Shown: positions 45,309-53,137 of the stretch, piece by piece | How the letters are laid out: every line of letters starts with the position of its first letter | Numbering within the stretch: the stretch's first letter is position 1 | Origin: DASRQZ01 sp964571275 | Lineage (GTDB): Bacteria > Myxococcota_A > Polyangia > Fen-1088 | Direction of reading: 5' to 3' | Length of the DNA: 64,000 bases | NCBI GenBank assembly: GCA_964571275.1 | Contig: CAZNCQ010000008.1 | Span: 1-64,000 of the forward strand | The notes under the pieces: generated by a model | Told to the model about the DNA's origin: nothing | Seen by the model: the letters and a program-made list of their open reading frames with translations, nothing else | Database searches by the model: none | Position numbers and translations under genes: made by a program

Positions 45309-47737
45309 GCCCCCGTCGCAGAATCCCCCGCGTCCTCCTACGAATCGTCGCGCAGCGCCTGGCCTGGGTGGCGCTGGCGCTCGTGACCTCGATCGCCGTC
45401 GCCGCTCCCGGCCGCGCGCGCGCCGCGGTCGCCGCCGCTGCGCCCGTCGCCACCATCGACGGTGTGCGCCTGCGCCGGTTCGCGCTCATGGCGGGCTTCA
45501 ACGACGGCGGGCCGACGCGGCCGCAGCTGCGCTACGCTACCTCGGACGCACACGCGATGAGCCGCGTGCTCGAGAGCCTGGGCGGCGTCGCCGCCGAAGA
45601 CGTCGTGTTCGTGTCCGACCCCACGCGCCTGGCGTTCCTGGGCGCGTTCGACCGCCTCGGCCGCCTGGTCGGCGCCGGCCAGCACCCTGGCGTGCGGCGC
45701 GAAGTGGTCATCTACTATTCTGGACACTCCGACGAGGACGGCCTGCTCATCGGCGCCGACCGCGTCAGCTACGACGAGCTGCGCGCCCGCATCCAGTCCA
45801 TCCCCGCCGAGGTTCGCCTCGCCATCCTGGACTCGTGCGCGTCCGGCGCCTTCACCCGCCGCAAGGGCGGCGTGCGCCGCGCTCCCTTCTTGATGGACGC
45901 CTCCGCCGACACCAAGGGCCACGCCTACCTCGCGTCGAGCGCCATCAACGAAGTCGCTCAGGAGTCCGACCGGATCGGCGCCTCGTTCTTCACTCACTAC
46001 CTGGTGTCCGGCCTGCGCGGCGCCGCCGACGTCAACCGCGACCGTCGCGTGACGTTGCAGGAGGCCTTCGAGTTCGCCGCGCAGGAGACGCTGGCGCGCA
46101 CCGAGAAGACCCGCGGCGGCCCGCAGCACGCCGCTTACGAGTTCGACCTGGCCGGCACGTCCGACCTGGTCGTGACCGACGTGCGTTCGACGCAGGCGAC
46201 GCTGGCGCTCGCCTCCGATCTCTCGGGCCGCATCGGCGTGCGCGACGCGGCCGGCAACCTGGTCGTCGAGCTCCGCAAGATGGGCGGTCACGGTATCGAG
46301 CTCGGCCTGGAAGCCGGCCCCTACGTCGTCACCATGGACGGCGCGGGAAACACGGTGTTCGAAGCCAACATCACGCTGGCGCTCGGCCAGCGCGCCGAGC
46401 TCCAGCGCCTGGCGTTCCATCCCGGCCGCCCGCTCGAAGTCGTCGCCACGCGCGGCGACGCCCCCGCGGCGGACACGACGGTCACCGCCGCCGCGCCGCC
46501 GGCCGTCGCTGCCGGATCGGCCGCGGCGGCGCTCGCGCCACCGCGCGCGCCGCTGCACTCGGTCACGGTTCACCTCGGCCTCGTGCCGCTGCCCAGCGAC
46601 CCCGAGGTCGACGTCCACGGCCTGTCATTCAGCCTGGTCGCCGATCGCATCGGAGGCCTGTCGTCGGGCCTGCAGCTCTCGCTGGGCGCGAACGTCGCCG
46701 ACCAGTTCATGTACGGCACGCAGCTCACCATCGGAGCCAACCTGCTGCGTGGTCCGGGCCGTGGCTCGCAGCTCTCCGTCGGCGCCAATCTGGCCGCCGA
46801 GTCGTTTCGCGGCGCCCAGCTCGCGTCGGGCGCCAACGTCGTGCTTGGCGACTTCCGCGGCGCGCAGCTCGCGGCCGGCGCCAACTGGATCGACGGCGAC
46901 ATGCACGGCGCGCAGCTCGGCGCCGGCGTCAACGTCGCTCGCGGCGGCGGCCGCGGCGCGCAGCTCGCGGGCGGTCTCAACCTCACCCTCGGTCGCTGGC
47001 ATGGCGCGCAGCTCGCCGGTGGCGCCAACCTGGCCGACCAGATGTCGGGTGCGCAGCTGGCGCCGCTCAACATCGCGTCAGTGTCGAGCGGGGCGCAGCT
47101 CGGCGTCGTGAACGTGGCCGCCGACGAAACCGGCGCCCAGCTCGGCGTCGCCAACGTCGCCAGGCGGAGCCGCGGCTTCAAGCTCGGCGTCATCAACGTT
47201 GCCAGCGAGCACGACGGCGACACCATCGGCCTCGTGAACGTGATCGGCAACGGCATCCACGACGTCGCCGTTTACGCCACCGACACCATGCTCTCGAACG
47301 TCGAGCTCCAGCTCGGCAGCCGTCACATCTACACCTCGTACATCTTCGGCTACCAGCCGGGAGACGGGCTCTCGGGTACGGGACCCGAACAATTTCACCG
47401 TGGCACGCGCCGCATCGGTTACGGCCTGGGCCTCGGTTATCGGCAGCCGCTCGCTCTCGGGCCGGTGCGCTTTCTGGCCATCGAGGCGAGCGCGATGAGC
47501 ATCGTCTCGGACTTCTCTTCCGCGAGCAACACGCCGCTGTGGGCGTCGACGCGCGCCGTGGTCGGCATCCAGATCCTGCCTGGTCTGTCGGCCATCGCGG
47601 GCATCTCCGACAACGCGACCATCGCCTGGGACGGCAAGGGCCTCGACATCGGCACCGGCTTCCTCGAGAGCGTCTCGCACAGCGGCACGACCACCGTCCG
47701 GCACTATCCCGGCCTGCTCCTCGGCCTGCAGATCTGA
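45305..47737 (+). CDS. Secreted caspase-like peptidase (C14) with GAQL surface repeats
   Basis: An 810-aa protein with an N-terminal signal (about 1-40). A caspase-fold domain follows (about 48-270) with catalytic His in YYSGHSDEDG (H141) and Cys in LDSCASGAF (C178), so the dyad is intact. A linker of beta-strand character and Ala/Pro-rich sequence (about 280-440) leads to about 13 tandem repeats at 453-649 (GAQLxxGxN, period 16, then GAQLGVxNVA, period 14). The C-terminal region (about 650-810) is rich in alternating hydrophobic strands (GYGLGLGYRQPLALG) and ends LGLQI, as an outer-membrane barrel might. The repeats resemble LA_2272-type surface repeats. The ATG overlaps the upstream stop; AAAGGA precedes it. 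Confidence 0.85.
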   Translation: MSPRRRIPRVLLRIVAQRLAWVALALVTSIAVAAPGRARAAVAAAAPVATIDGVRLRRFALMAGFNDGGPTRPQLRYATSDAHAMSRVLESLGGVAAEDVVFVSDPTRLAFLGAFDRLGRLVGAGQHPGVRREVVIYYSGHSDEDGLLIGADRVSYDELRARIQSIPAEVRLAILDSCASGAFTRRKGGVRRAPFLMDASADTKGHAYLASSAINEVAQESDRIGASFFTHYLVSGLRGAADVNRDRRVTLQEAFEFAAQETLARTEKTRGGPQHAAYEFDLAGTSDLVVTDVRSTQATLALASDLSGRIGVRDAAGNLVVELRKMGGHGIELGLEAGPYVVTMDGAGNTVFEANITLALGQRAELQRLAFHPGRPLEVVATRGDAPAADTTVTAAAPPAVAAGSAAAALAPPRAPLHSVTVHLGLVPLPSDPEVDVHGLSFSLVADRIGGLSSGLQLSLGANVADQFMYGTQLTIGANLLRGPGRGSQLSVGANLAAESFRGAQLASGANVVLGDFRGAQLAAGANWIDGDMHGAQLGAGVNVARGGGRGAQLAGGLNLTLGRWHGAQLAGGANLADQMSGAQLAPLNIASVSSGAQLGVVNVAADETGAQLGVANVARRSRGFKLGVINVASEHDGDTIGLVNVIGNGIHDVAVYATDTMLSNVELQLGSRHIYTSYIFGYQPGDGLSGTGPEQFHRGTRRIGYGLGLGYRQPLALGPVRFLAIEASAMSIVSDFSSASNTPLWASTRAVVGIQILPGLSAIAGISDNATIAWDGKGLDIGTGFLESVSHSGTTTVRHYPGLLLGLQI
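46661..47253 (+). repeat. Coding tandem repeats, GAQL type
   Basis: About 13 units within the caspase-like protein, the first eight of 15-17 residues (consensus GAQLxxGANxxxGxxx) and the last five of 14-16 (GAQLGVVNVAxxxx). The DNA copies have diverged at synonymous positions, so this is an old, selected protein repeat and not a recent expansion. Confidence 0.9.
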
Positions 47738-47774
47738 TCGGCTGTCAGGGCGCCGGCCGGCCGGTGATTGTCCT

Positions 47775-47809
47775 TTGAATTGCCCCGAGCGTCTGTTATA
47801 TGAGACAGA
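47775..47809 (+). promoter_or_regulatory. Possible promoter with overlapping dyad before the DUF2325 gene
   Basis: TTGAAT (47775-47780) and TATATG (47797-47802) are separated by 16 bp in a local AT-rich patch. The -10 region sits inside a small dyad TCTGT-N8-ACAGA (47792-47809) that could be an operator. The gene starts 40 bp further on. Weak matches, by eye only. Confidence 0.35.
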
Positions 47810-47842
47810 TGTTCGCGCGCGTGCGCGAGGAGAACGTGAATC

Positions 47843-48172
47843 ATGCGCATCGGAGTCATCGGCGGCCTGGATCGGAACGTGGCCGCACTGCAGACGCTGG
47901 CGGAGACGCAGGGCCACGAAGTCGGCTTTCACACCGGGGTGATGGCGGGGCCCGCGTCGTCGGCCGCGCTCCGAGCGCTGGTGGCGCGCTCGGAGCTGGT
48001 CGTCATCGTCACCGACATCAACAGCCACAATGCCGTGCGTGCCGCGCGGCGTGAGGCGCGCCTTCGCCACCGCGCGCTCAAGATCGTGCGCAAGCTGGGG
48101 GCCACCCAGTTCGCGGCGTTGCTGCGCGGCGTGAACGGCCCGGTGAACGACAACGCCGTCGTCGCGGCCTAG
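47843..48172 (+). CDS. DUF2325 family protein
   Basis: A 109-aa single-domain protein matching DUF2325: MRIGVIGGLDRN, then GHEVGFHTGVMAGPASSAAL, the strand ELVVIVTDINSHNAV, and RALKIVRKLGATQFAALL. The family is small, cytoplasmic and uncharacterised, with a Rossmann-like look. A strong ribosome site (GAGGAGA) precedes the ATG. It stands alone, downstream of the caspase operon but with its own possible promoter. Confidence 0.82.
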   Translation: MRIGVIGGLDRNVAALQTLAETQGHEVGFHTGVMAGPASSAALRALVARSELVVIVTDINSHNAVRAARREARLRHRALKIVRKLGATQFAALLRGVNGPVNDNAVVAA

Positions 48173-48203
48173 CTCGAGCTCGAGCGCTAAACCGTGGCCG
48201 TGA

Positions 48204-48977
48204 CTAGTAACTGACCGCGAGGCTCACGCGGCCAAAGATTCCGCGCGGCGACAGCGAGCCGAGCTCTGTCGCGCCCGCCTTGCTCGCATCGCGCGCCGGC
48301 AGCTGCGGCACCAGCGTGAGATCGCGGCGCGGCGCCCAGCCGTAGCCGGCGTCGCCGAGCAGCCACAGGCCGATCGATCCCATGCCGGGATTGAGCCGCG
48401 CACCGGCCGCGAGGCTCGCGTCGAGCGACGAGGTCCAGTAGGAGCTGGCGAGCGCCACCGGCGTCGATGGGTCGCGCAGCGTGGCCGACGCGTGCAGCAG
48501 ACCCGGGGCGATGCGCGCGCCGACGTAGAAGCCGGACGTCGGGACGAAGCGCGGCTCGAAGACCAGCGCCAGCCGCCACAGGCTCAGCTCGGCGCCGGCG
48601 CCGCGCGCGGACGCGGAGCTGCCACCGACGTCAGCCGCCAGTCCCAGCGCCGGCACGAATCCCTCGCCCGCTCGCAGCGTGTGCAACACCGCGACCGAGA
48701 ACTGCGCCAGCGCGTCGCCCGTCGAGAAGGGGTCGAGGCCCGGATCGCGCACGACCGACGTACGCACGCCCATCGCGGCTTGCCAGCGCTCGAGCGAGCG
48801 CGCCGGCGGCCGGTCGGGTTCGCTGGCGGGCGTCGGGCTGCTGGAGCGCGAGATGTTTGCGAGCGGTGCTCCGGTCTCATCGGCGCGCGCGTCCGCGCAC
48901 CAGCACGCGATCGCCACGGCACCCGTGATCGGCAACGCCGCGCGCGACGCTCGCCGCTTGGCTCTACCTCGTGTCAT
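48204..48977 (-). CDS. Putative outer-membrane beta-barrel protein
   Basis: A 257-aa exported protein: signal at about 1-33 (ending near ADARADE), a Ser/Pro-rich spacer, then amphipathic strands with aromatic ends (GVRTSVVRD, FVPALGLAADVG, GFYVGARIAPGLL, GIFGRVSLAVSY). A final Tyr at the C-terminus is the usual outer-membrane insertion signal. No family is recognised. It overlaps the 3' end of the upstream propeller lipoprotein gene by 14 bp, so it is the last gene of a three-gene surface operon. Confidence 0.7.
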   Translation of the reverse strand: MTRGRAKRRASRAALPITGAVAIACWCADARADETGAPLANISRSSSPTPASEPDRPPARSLERWQAAMGVRTSVVRDPGLDPFSTGDALAQFSVAVLHTLRAGEGFVPALGLAADVGGSSASARGAGAELSLWRLALVFEPRFVPTSGFYVGARIAPGLLHASATLRDPSTPVALASSYWTSSLDASLAAGARLNPGMGSIGLWLLGDAGYGWAPRRDLTLVPQLPARDASKAGATELGSLSPRGIFGRVSLAVSY

Positions 48978-50568
48978 CGGAACCCTCCTCGAGCAGACCG
49001 CCGTAGATCCGCCGCGTGCTGTCGTCCGGCGCGTCGACGTCGTAGACCGTCGCGCCCAGGTTGCCGGCCTCGTGCAACGCGATCAGGCTGCGTCCGGTAT
49101 CGTTGTCTGACTGTCCAATTTCAAAGACGGCGTCGACCGGCGAATCCGACTGCAGCGTCCGCACCTGCTTCGTCAGCACATCGGTCGCCGCCAGAGCCAC
49201 GCCGCCGGGCAGGAACGTCCAGACGCGCGCGCCGATGGGCGACACGACCAGCTTCGTGCGCGGCGCCGAGGTCAGGAGCGGCGCGGCCGTGCGCGCCGCC
49301 AGGTCGAGCACGTAGAAGGTCTGGCTGCTGTCCGCCGCCAGAACCTTGAGCGCGGCGCCGGCGAGCGGCACGTCGAGCACGGCGCCGACCTGCGCGCCGA
49401 CGGCGACGGTGTCGATGCTGCGGAACGGCCGGCCCGCCGCCTGGCCCAGCTCCCAGAAGGCCACGCCGGCGCCCGCGCTTCCGCCCTGCCACAACAGCGC
49501 GACGTCGGCGCTGGTGCCGCCCGCTTCCGCGGTCACCAGCGACAGCTGCTGGTAAGGCGCGGGCAACGCCACCGTCGTGGTCACCGTGGTCGCCGGATCG
49601 ATCAGCACCGCGGCGTTCGCCGCCGGCACCAGCGCCGCCAGCCGGAGACCGCCGTCGGTGCGCACGAAGGCGATGTCGGTCGGCACTCCACCGGCGTCTG
49701 CGACGTTCACGGAGGGCAAGACCCCAGCAGTGCCGCCCGCCGAGGGCGCGAGCTGCAACATCATCACATTGCGATCGCCCTGAAAGCGGATCCCGATGCG
49801 CGCGTCGCCGGTGTCTGCCGGCTCGCCATCGTCGACGACGATCCCGGCCGGAGGCGGCCGCTGCGCCCCGCCGTCGTCGAGTCGCACGGTGATCTCCGCG
49901 TCCGCGCCCGGGTCGCCGTCCAGCGGCAAGAGCGCCATCTCCTGTTCGCTCTGCACGATCAGCAGCTGGCTCGGACCGTCGGGCAGCGATAGCAGCGGCG
50001 TGATCGTCAGCTGCTGAGGCCGGCCGCCGAAGCTGTGCAGCGTGTGGTGTCGGGCCGCGCCGGCCGCGAGGTCGACGATCACCAGCTCGTTGGGATTGCT
50101 CACCAGGGCCTCGCTGCCGGTACCCGCCGCGTAGACCACGGCCCAGCGCCCGGTCGAGTCCACGATCAGCCCGTCGAGCGGATCGGTGAGCGCCAGGTCG
50201 ATCGCGATCGGCGGGCCCGCACCGTCGTCGTAGGCGGTCAGCCGCGGCCGCTCGTCGGGGATCGAATCGCCGAGCGTCGCGCGGTGCCCGGCGGTCAACA
50301 GATAGAGCTTGCTGCCGTCGGGCGCGGGCGCCGCCGCCACCACGTCGCGCCCGGTCGGTGTGCTGCGCAAGCCGAGCGCGCCGCCCGCGGTGGTGCTGAG
50401 CGCGACCACCCGCTGCGCCGGCGCGTCGATCAGCGCCAGCGATCGCGCGAGGGCGATCGCCTGTGGCTGGCCGGCGGGCTGTGACCAGACGCCGGCCCGC
50501 CCGTCGGTGCAACCGATCGCGGCGCTGATCATGAGCCACGCGAGCACCTGTAGCCTCCTCATGTTCAT
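48964..50568 (-). CDS. Propeller-like lipoprotein (second of operon)
   Basis: A 534-aa lipoprotein with signal MNMRRLQVLAWLMISAAIG and lipobox Cys20. The mature part consists of repeated beta-strand blocks of about 40-50 residues with Ala/Asp-rich turns (LALTDPLDGLIVDSTGRWAV, VNVADAGGVPTDIAFVRTDG), as in WD40/YVTN-like beta-propellers. No catalytic motif is seen. Its ATG overlaps the upstream stop (ATGA). It is similar in style to the upstream gene and may be a distant paralogue. Confidence 0.78.
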   Translation of the reverse strand: MNMRRLQVLAWLMISAAIGCTDGRAGVWSQPAGQPQAIALARSLALIDAPAQRVVALSTTAGGALGLRSTPTGRDVVAAAPAPDGSKLYLLTAGHRATLGDSIPDERPRLTAYDDGAGPPIAIDLALTDPLDGLIVDSTGRWAVVYAAGTGSEALVSNPNELVIVDLAAGAARHHTLHSFGGRPQQLTITPLLSLPDGPSQLLIVQSEQEMALLPLDGDPGADAEITVRLDDGGAQRPPPAGIVVDDGEPADTGDARIGIRFQGDRNVMMLQLAPSAGGTAGVLPSVNVADAGGVPTDIAFVRTDGGLRLAALVPAANAAVLIDPATTVTTTVALPAPYQQLSLVTAEAGGTSADVALLWQGGSAGAGVAFWELGQAAGRPFRSIDTVAVGAQVGAVLDVPLAGAALKVLAADSSQTFYVLDLAARTAAPLLTSAPRTKLVVSPIGARVWTFLPGGVALAATDVLTKQVRTLQSDSPVDAVFEIGQSDNDTGRSLIALHEAGNLGATVYDVDAPDDSTRRIYGGLLEEGSDDTR

Positions 50569-52292
50569 GGCTGGCTCCAATCGACGACGCGCGCGCCGAG
50601 CTCGTAGCCGGTCAGCGTGCGCGCGTCGCCGCTGTCGAGCGCGATCAGCGTGATGCGCCCGTCGGGGTGTTGCTGCGCCACGTAGCCGCGGTTCGCCGTC
50701 GCCGCGACGCCGACGGCGATCGGCGGGCTCGCCAGCGGATAGCGGGCGACCGCCAGCGTCGGGAACTGGCCGACGTAGGCGCCGAAGATGGCCTGCTTGT
50801 CGTCGCGCACGGTGATCAGGGTGCGGTCGCTCGCGGGCGACACCGCCACGGCCTGGATCGGCGCGTCGGTCGCCTGGATCAGCGCCGGGTGAGTGCCATC
50901 GAGCGGCAGCAGGCTGAACGCGCCCGCCAGCGGTGGAGCGCCGGATCCGCTCAGGGCCCCGGCGTCGGCGCGCGCATCGCCGCTGCCGGCGTCGGCGGTG
51001 CCGGCGTCGGCGATCGTCCCGCCGCTCGTCGACGAACCGGCTGCGTCGGCGGGGTGCAACACCACGGCGCCCTGTCCGTCGGCGGTTGGGATCACCGACA
51101 GCACGGGCGCGTGCACGCGCAGCGTGCGCCAGGTGGGTGGCGACGCCGACAGCGTCAGCACCGTGATTCGCTCCGACGAGACGGCGTTCGAGTAGAGGAC
51201 GGCGATCGCGCCACCCATGGTCAGCGCTGTCTGACCGATGGTCTCGCCGGTGATCGTCAGATGAGTCACGTCGGCGGGCGTCGGCGCCACGCCGCCGAGC
51301 GGGATCACCGCGACCTCCGACGTGTCGCGCACCACCGCGACCGCGCGCGTGCCGTCGTCGGTGACGTCGAGGTCGGTGACCGGCCCGCTGAGCGCCAGCG
51401 CGGTGAGCGCCCCGCTGCCGAGGTCGACGACGCCGACGGTGTTGCTGCCTTCGCGGCGCACGAGCGCGAAGCGCCCGTCGCCCGTGATCGAGACGTCGCG
51501 CGTGTCGGCGTCGGCCGTCGGATCGGTGTCGAGCGCGACGTTGGCGTTGACGAGCGGTCCGCCGGCGCCCCCGAGCGTGATGATCGAGACGCCGTCCTCG
51601 GTGACGGCGAACGCCCGCCCCTCGTCGGCGGAGAAGGAGACGGACGCCGGCCGAAACCCGACCGCGAGCGTGGTATGCGCCGCCGTCGCCGCGGTCGATG
51701 CGCCGGCGCCGAGATCGATCACGGTTAGGGTCTGGAATCCGTCGGTCGAGCGCGCGTTCGCGACCTGGCGTCCGTCGACCCAGGCGATCGCGAAGCGTCC
51801 CTGGCGCGAGACCGCCAGCCGGTTGGCGCCGGCCACGATACCGGGAATGGTCCGGCTGGTCAGCGTCGTTCCGTCCGTGCGCAGCACGGTCGCGTCGTTC
51901 GACAGCGCGTTCAGCACGACGACTTCGTCGGCGCCGGGGACGGCGGCGACGGTGGTTGGCGCGTCGCCGGCCTCGACGGTCTTCACCACCAGCGACGTCG
52001 CGTCGACGTAGGCGACGCGGCCGCTGGTCGGATTCGCGATCCAGATGAACCGGCCGGTCGAGATCGGCGCCTGGTAGGTGCTGTCGAGCTCTTGCTCGGG
52101 CGGCGCTGTCGCGCCGCCGTTGCCGTTGGGGCTGCCGCCGTCGGCCAGCACACCGCTGCCGCCGCTGCCGCTGCTGCCGCCGGTGCCGTCGCCAAACGAG
52201 CCAGGAGCGCTGCTGGAGGACGACGTGCCGGCGCAGCCGCCAGCTCCGAGCACCAGGCCGGCGCAGCACCCGAGCCACCACCGCCGGTCCAT
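50565..52292 (-). CDS. Propeller-like lipoprotein (first of operon)
   Basis: A 575-aa lipoprotein: MDRRWWLGCCAGLVLGAGG then Cys20, a Ser/Gly-rich linker, then about seven YVTN-type repeats (IWIANPTSGRVAYVDATSLV, VAAVPGADEVVVLNALSN, VGVVDLGSGALTALALSG, VTDLDVTDDGTRAVAVVRDT). A low-complexity Asp/Ala/Gly stretch interrupts the propeller near residues 425-455. Such proteins are often surface binding scaffolds. An ATG at 52316 is an alternative start; 52292 gives the cleaner signal peptide. It heads the three-gene operon and is divergent from the small lipoprotein gene. Confidence 0.8.
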   Translation of the reverse strand: MDRRWWLGCCAGLVLGAGGCAGTSSSSSAPGSFGDGTGGSSGSGGSGVLADGGSPNGNGGATAPPEQELDSTYQAPISTGRFIWIANPTSGRVAYVDATSLVVKTVEAGDAPTTVAAVPGADEVVVLNALSNDATVLRTDGTTLTSRTIPGIVAGANRLAVSRQGRFAIAWVDGRQVANARSTDGFQTLTVIDLGAGASTAATAAHTTLAVGFRPASVSFSADEGRAFAVTEDGVSIITLGGAGGPLVNANVALDTDPTADADTRDVSITGDGRFALVRREGSNTVGVVDLGSGALTALALSGPVTDLDVTDDGTRAVAVVRDTSEVAVIPLGGVAPTPADVTHLTITGETIGQTALTMGGAIAVLYSNAVSSERITVLTLSASPPTWRTLRVHAPVLSVIPTADGQGAVVLHPADAAGSSTSGGTIADAGTADAGSGDARADAGALSGSGAPPLAGAFSLLPLDGTHPALIQATDAPIQAVAVSPASDRTLITVRDDKQAIFGAYVGQFPTLAVARYPLASPPIAVGVAATANRGYVAQQHPDGRITLIALDSGDARTLTGYELGARVVDWSQP

Positions 52293-52567
52293 CCGCCTGT
52301 GTTCGCGTGATCCCATCGCCGAGGCCTCATCCGCAAGCGCGGTGCCAGCGGCGTCTTGCGCGCCTGCCCGCGGGATCTCGGCAGAAACGCGCGGCGCGGT
52401 CCTCCGGCATCGCACCCGTCCGGACACCGCTGTCGCGATCCGGTCGCGTGGCTCGCGGCCGTGCGGCAGCGCACCTTTGGCTCCAAGGCCGCACGTCGGA
52501 GCGGCGGGCCCACGCGTGAACCGTTGGCGCGCGTTTTGAAGTCGGATCGGGGCCAGGAGATGAGACG

Positions 52568-53056
52568 ATGAAGAGGGTGAGCACACCGCGATCGCTTCCC
52601 GCCGCGAGGCTCGTCGCATGGGCCGTCATTGCCTCGGCGGGCTCGATCACGCTCTCCGGCTGCGGGTCGTCGTCCGCTTGCGATCTCGATGTTGTGCTCC
52701 GGAGCCGTGCCGGCGCGGGCGCCGTCGATTGCGGCCACGTCGCCGTTGGCGCGCCGGCCACGGTCACCGACCAGTGCGTCGCGGACCAGACCGCGGCCGG
52801 CACGCCGTTCTTCGCGCGCTACGACGCCCAGGGGACTGACTCGCGGATCGCATTTGGCGTGGTGCGCGACCCGGGTGGCCGGACCTGGGTGCTCCTGTGG
52901 GACAGCGACCCTTCGGGAGGGTCGGGCGCCCCCGGCGTGATCACCGAGAACGTGTGCAGCGGCGACCCGACCGTCGGGGCGTCCGGCGCGGGCGTCAGCG
53001 GCCCCCCCGTCCACTGCACGGCCGCGACCTCGACCGATCTGGTGTGCAGTGGCTGA
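52568..53056 (+). CDS. Small Cys-rich lipoprotein of unknown function
   Basis: A 162-aa lipoprotein, signal VAWAVIASAGSITLSG then Cys32. The mature part is short and has six further Cys (CDLDVV, VDCGHVAVG, DQCVAD, NVCSGDP, VHCTAAT, LVCSG), suggesting disulphides. No domain is recognised. A good ribosome site (AGGAG) precedes the ATG. It is separated from the divergent propeller operon by 275 bp with no other gene. Confidence 0.72.
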   Translation: MKRVSTPRSLPAARLVAWAVIASAGSITLSGCGSSSACDLDVVLRSRAGAGAVDCGHVAVGAPATVTDQCVADQTAAGTPFFARYDAQGTDSRIAFGVVRDPGGRTWVLLWDSDPSGGSGAPGVITENVCSGDPTVGASGAGVSGPPVHCTAATSTDLVCSG

Positions 53057-53137
53057 CGTCGCGTCGGCGGGCCCCGGGTGCTCCCGGACGGTGCATTGTT
53101 TGGACGGCCCGCGCTTTTGCGGCTATCAAGATAGGTT

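Noticed and set aside
48964..52281. One continuous minus-strand frame of 1105 codons that could suggest a giant protein
   Set aside because: The 5' part is an Arg-rich shadow of the first propeller gene. The true second lipoprotein starts at 50568 with its own signal peptide and an ATGA overlap.
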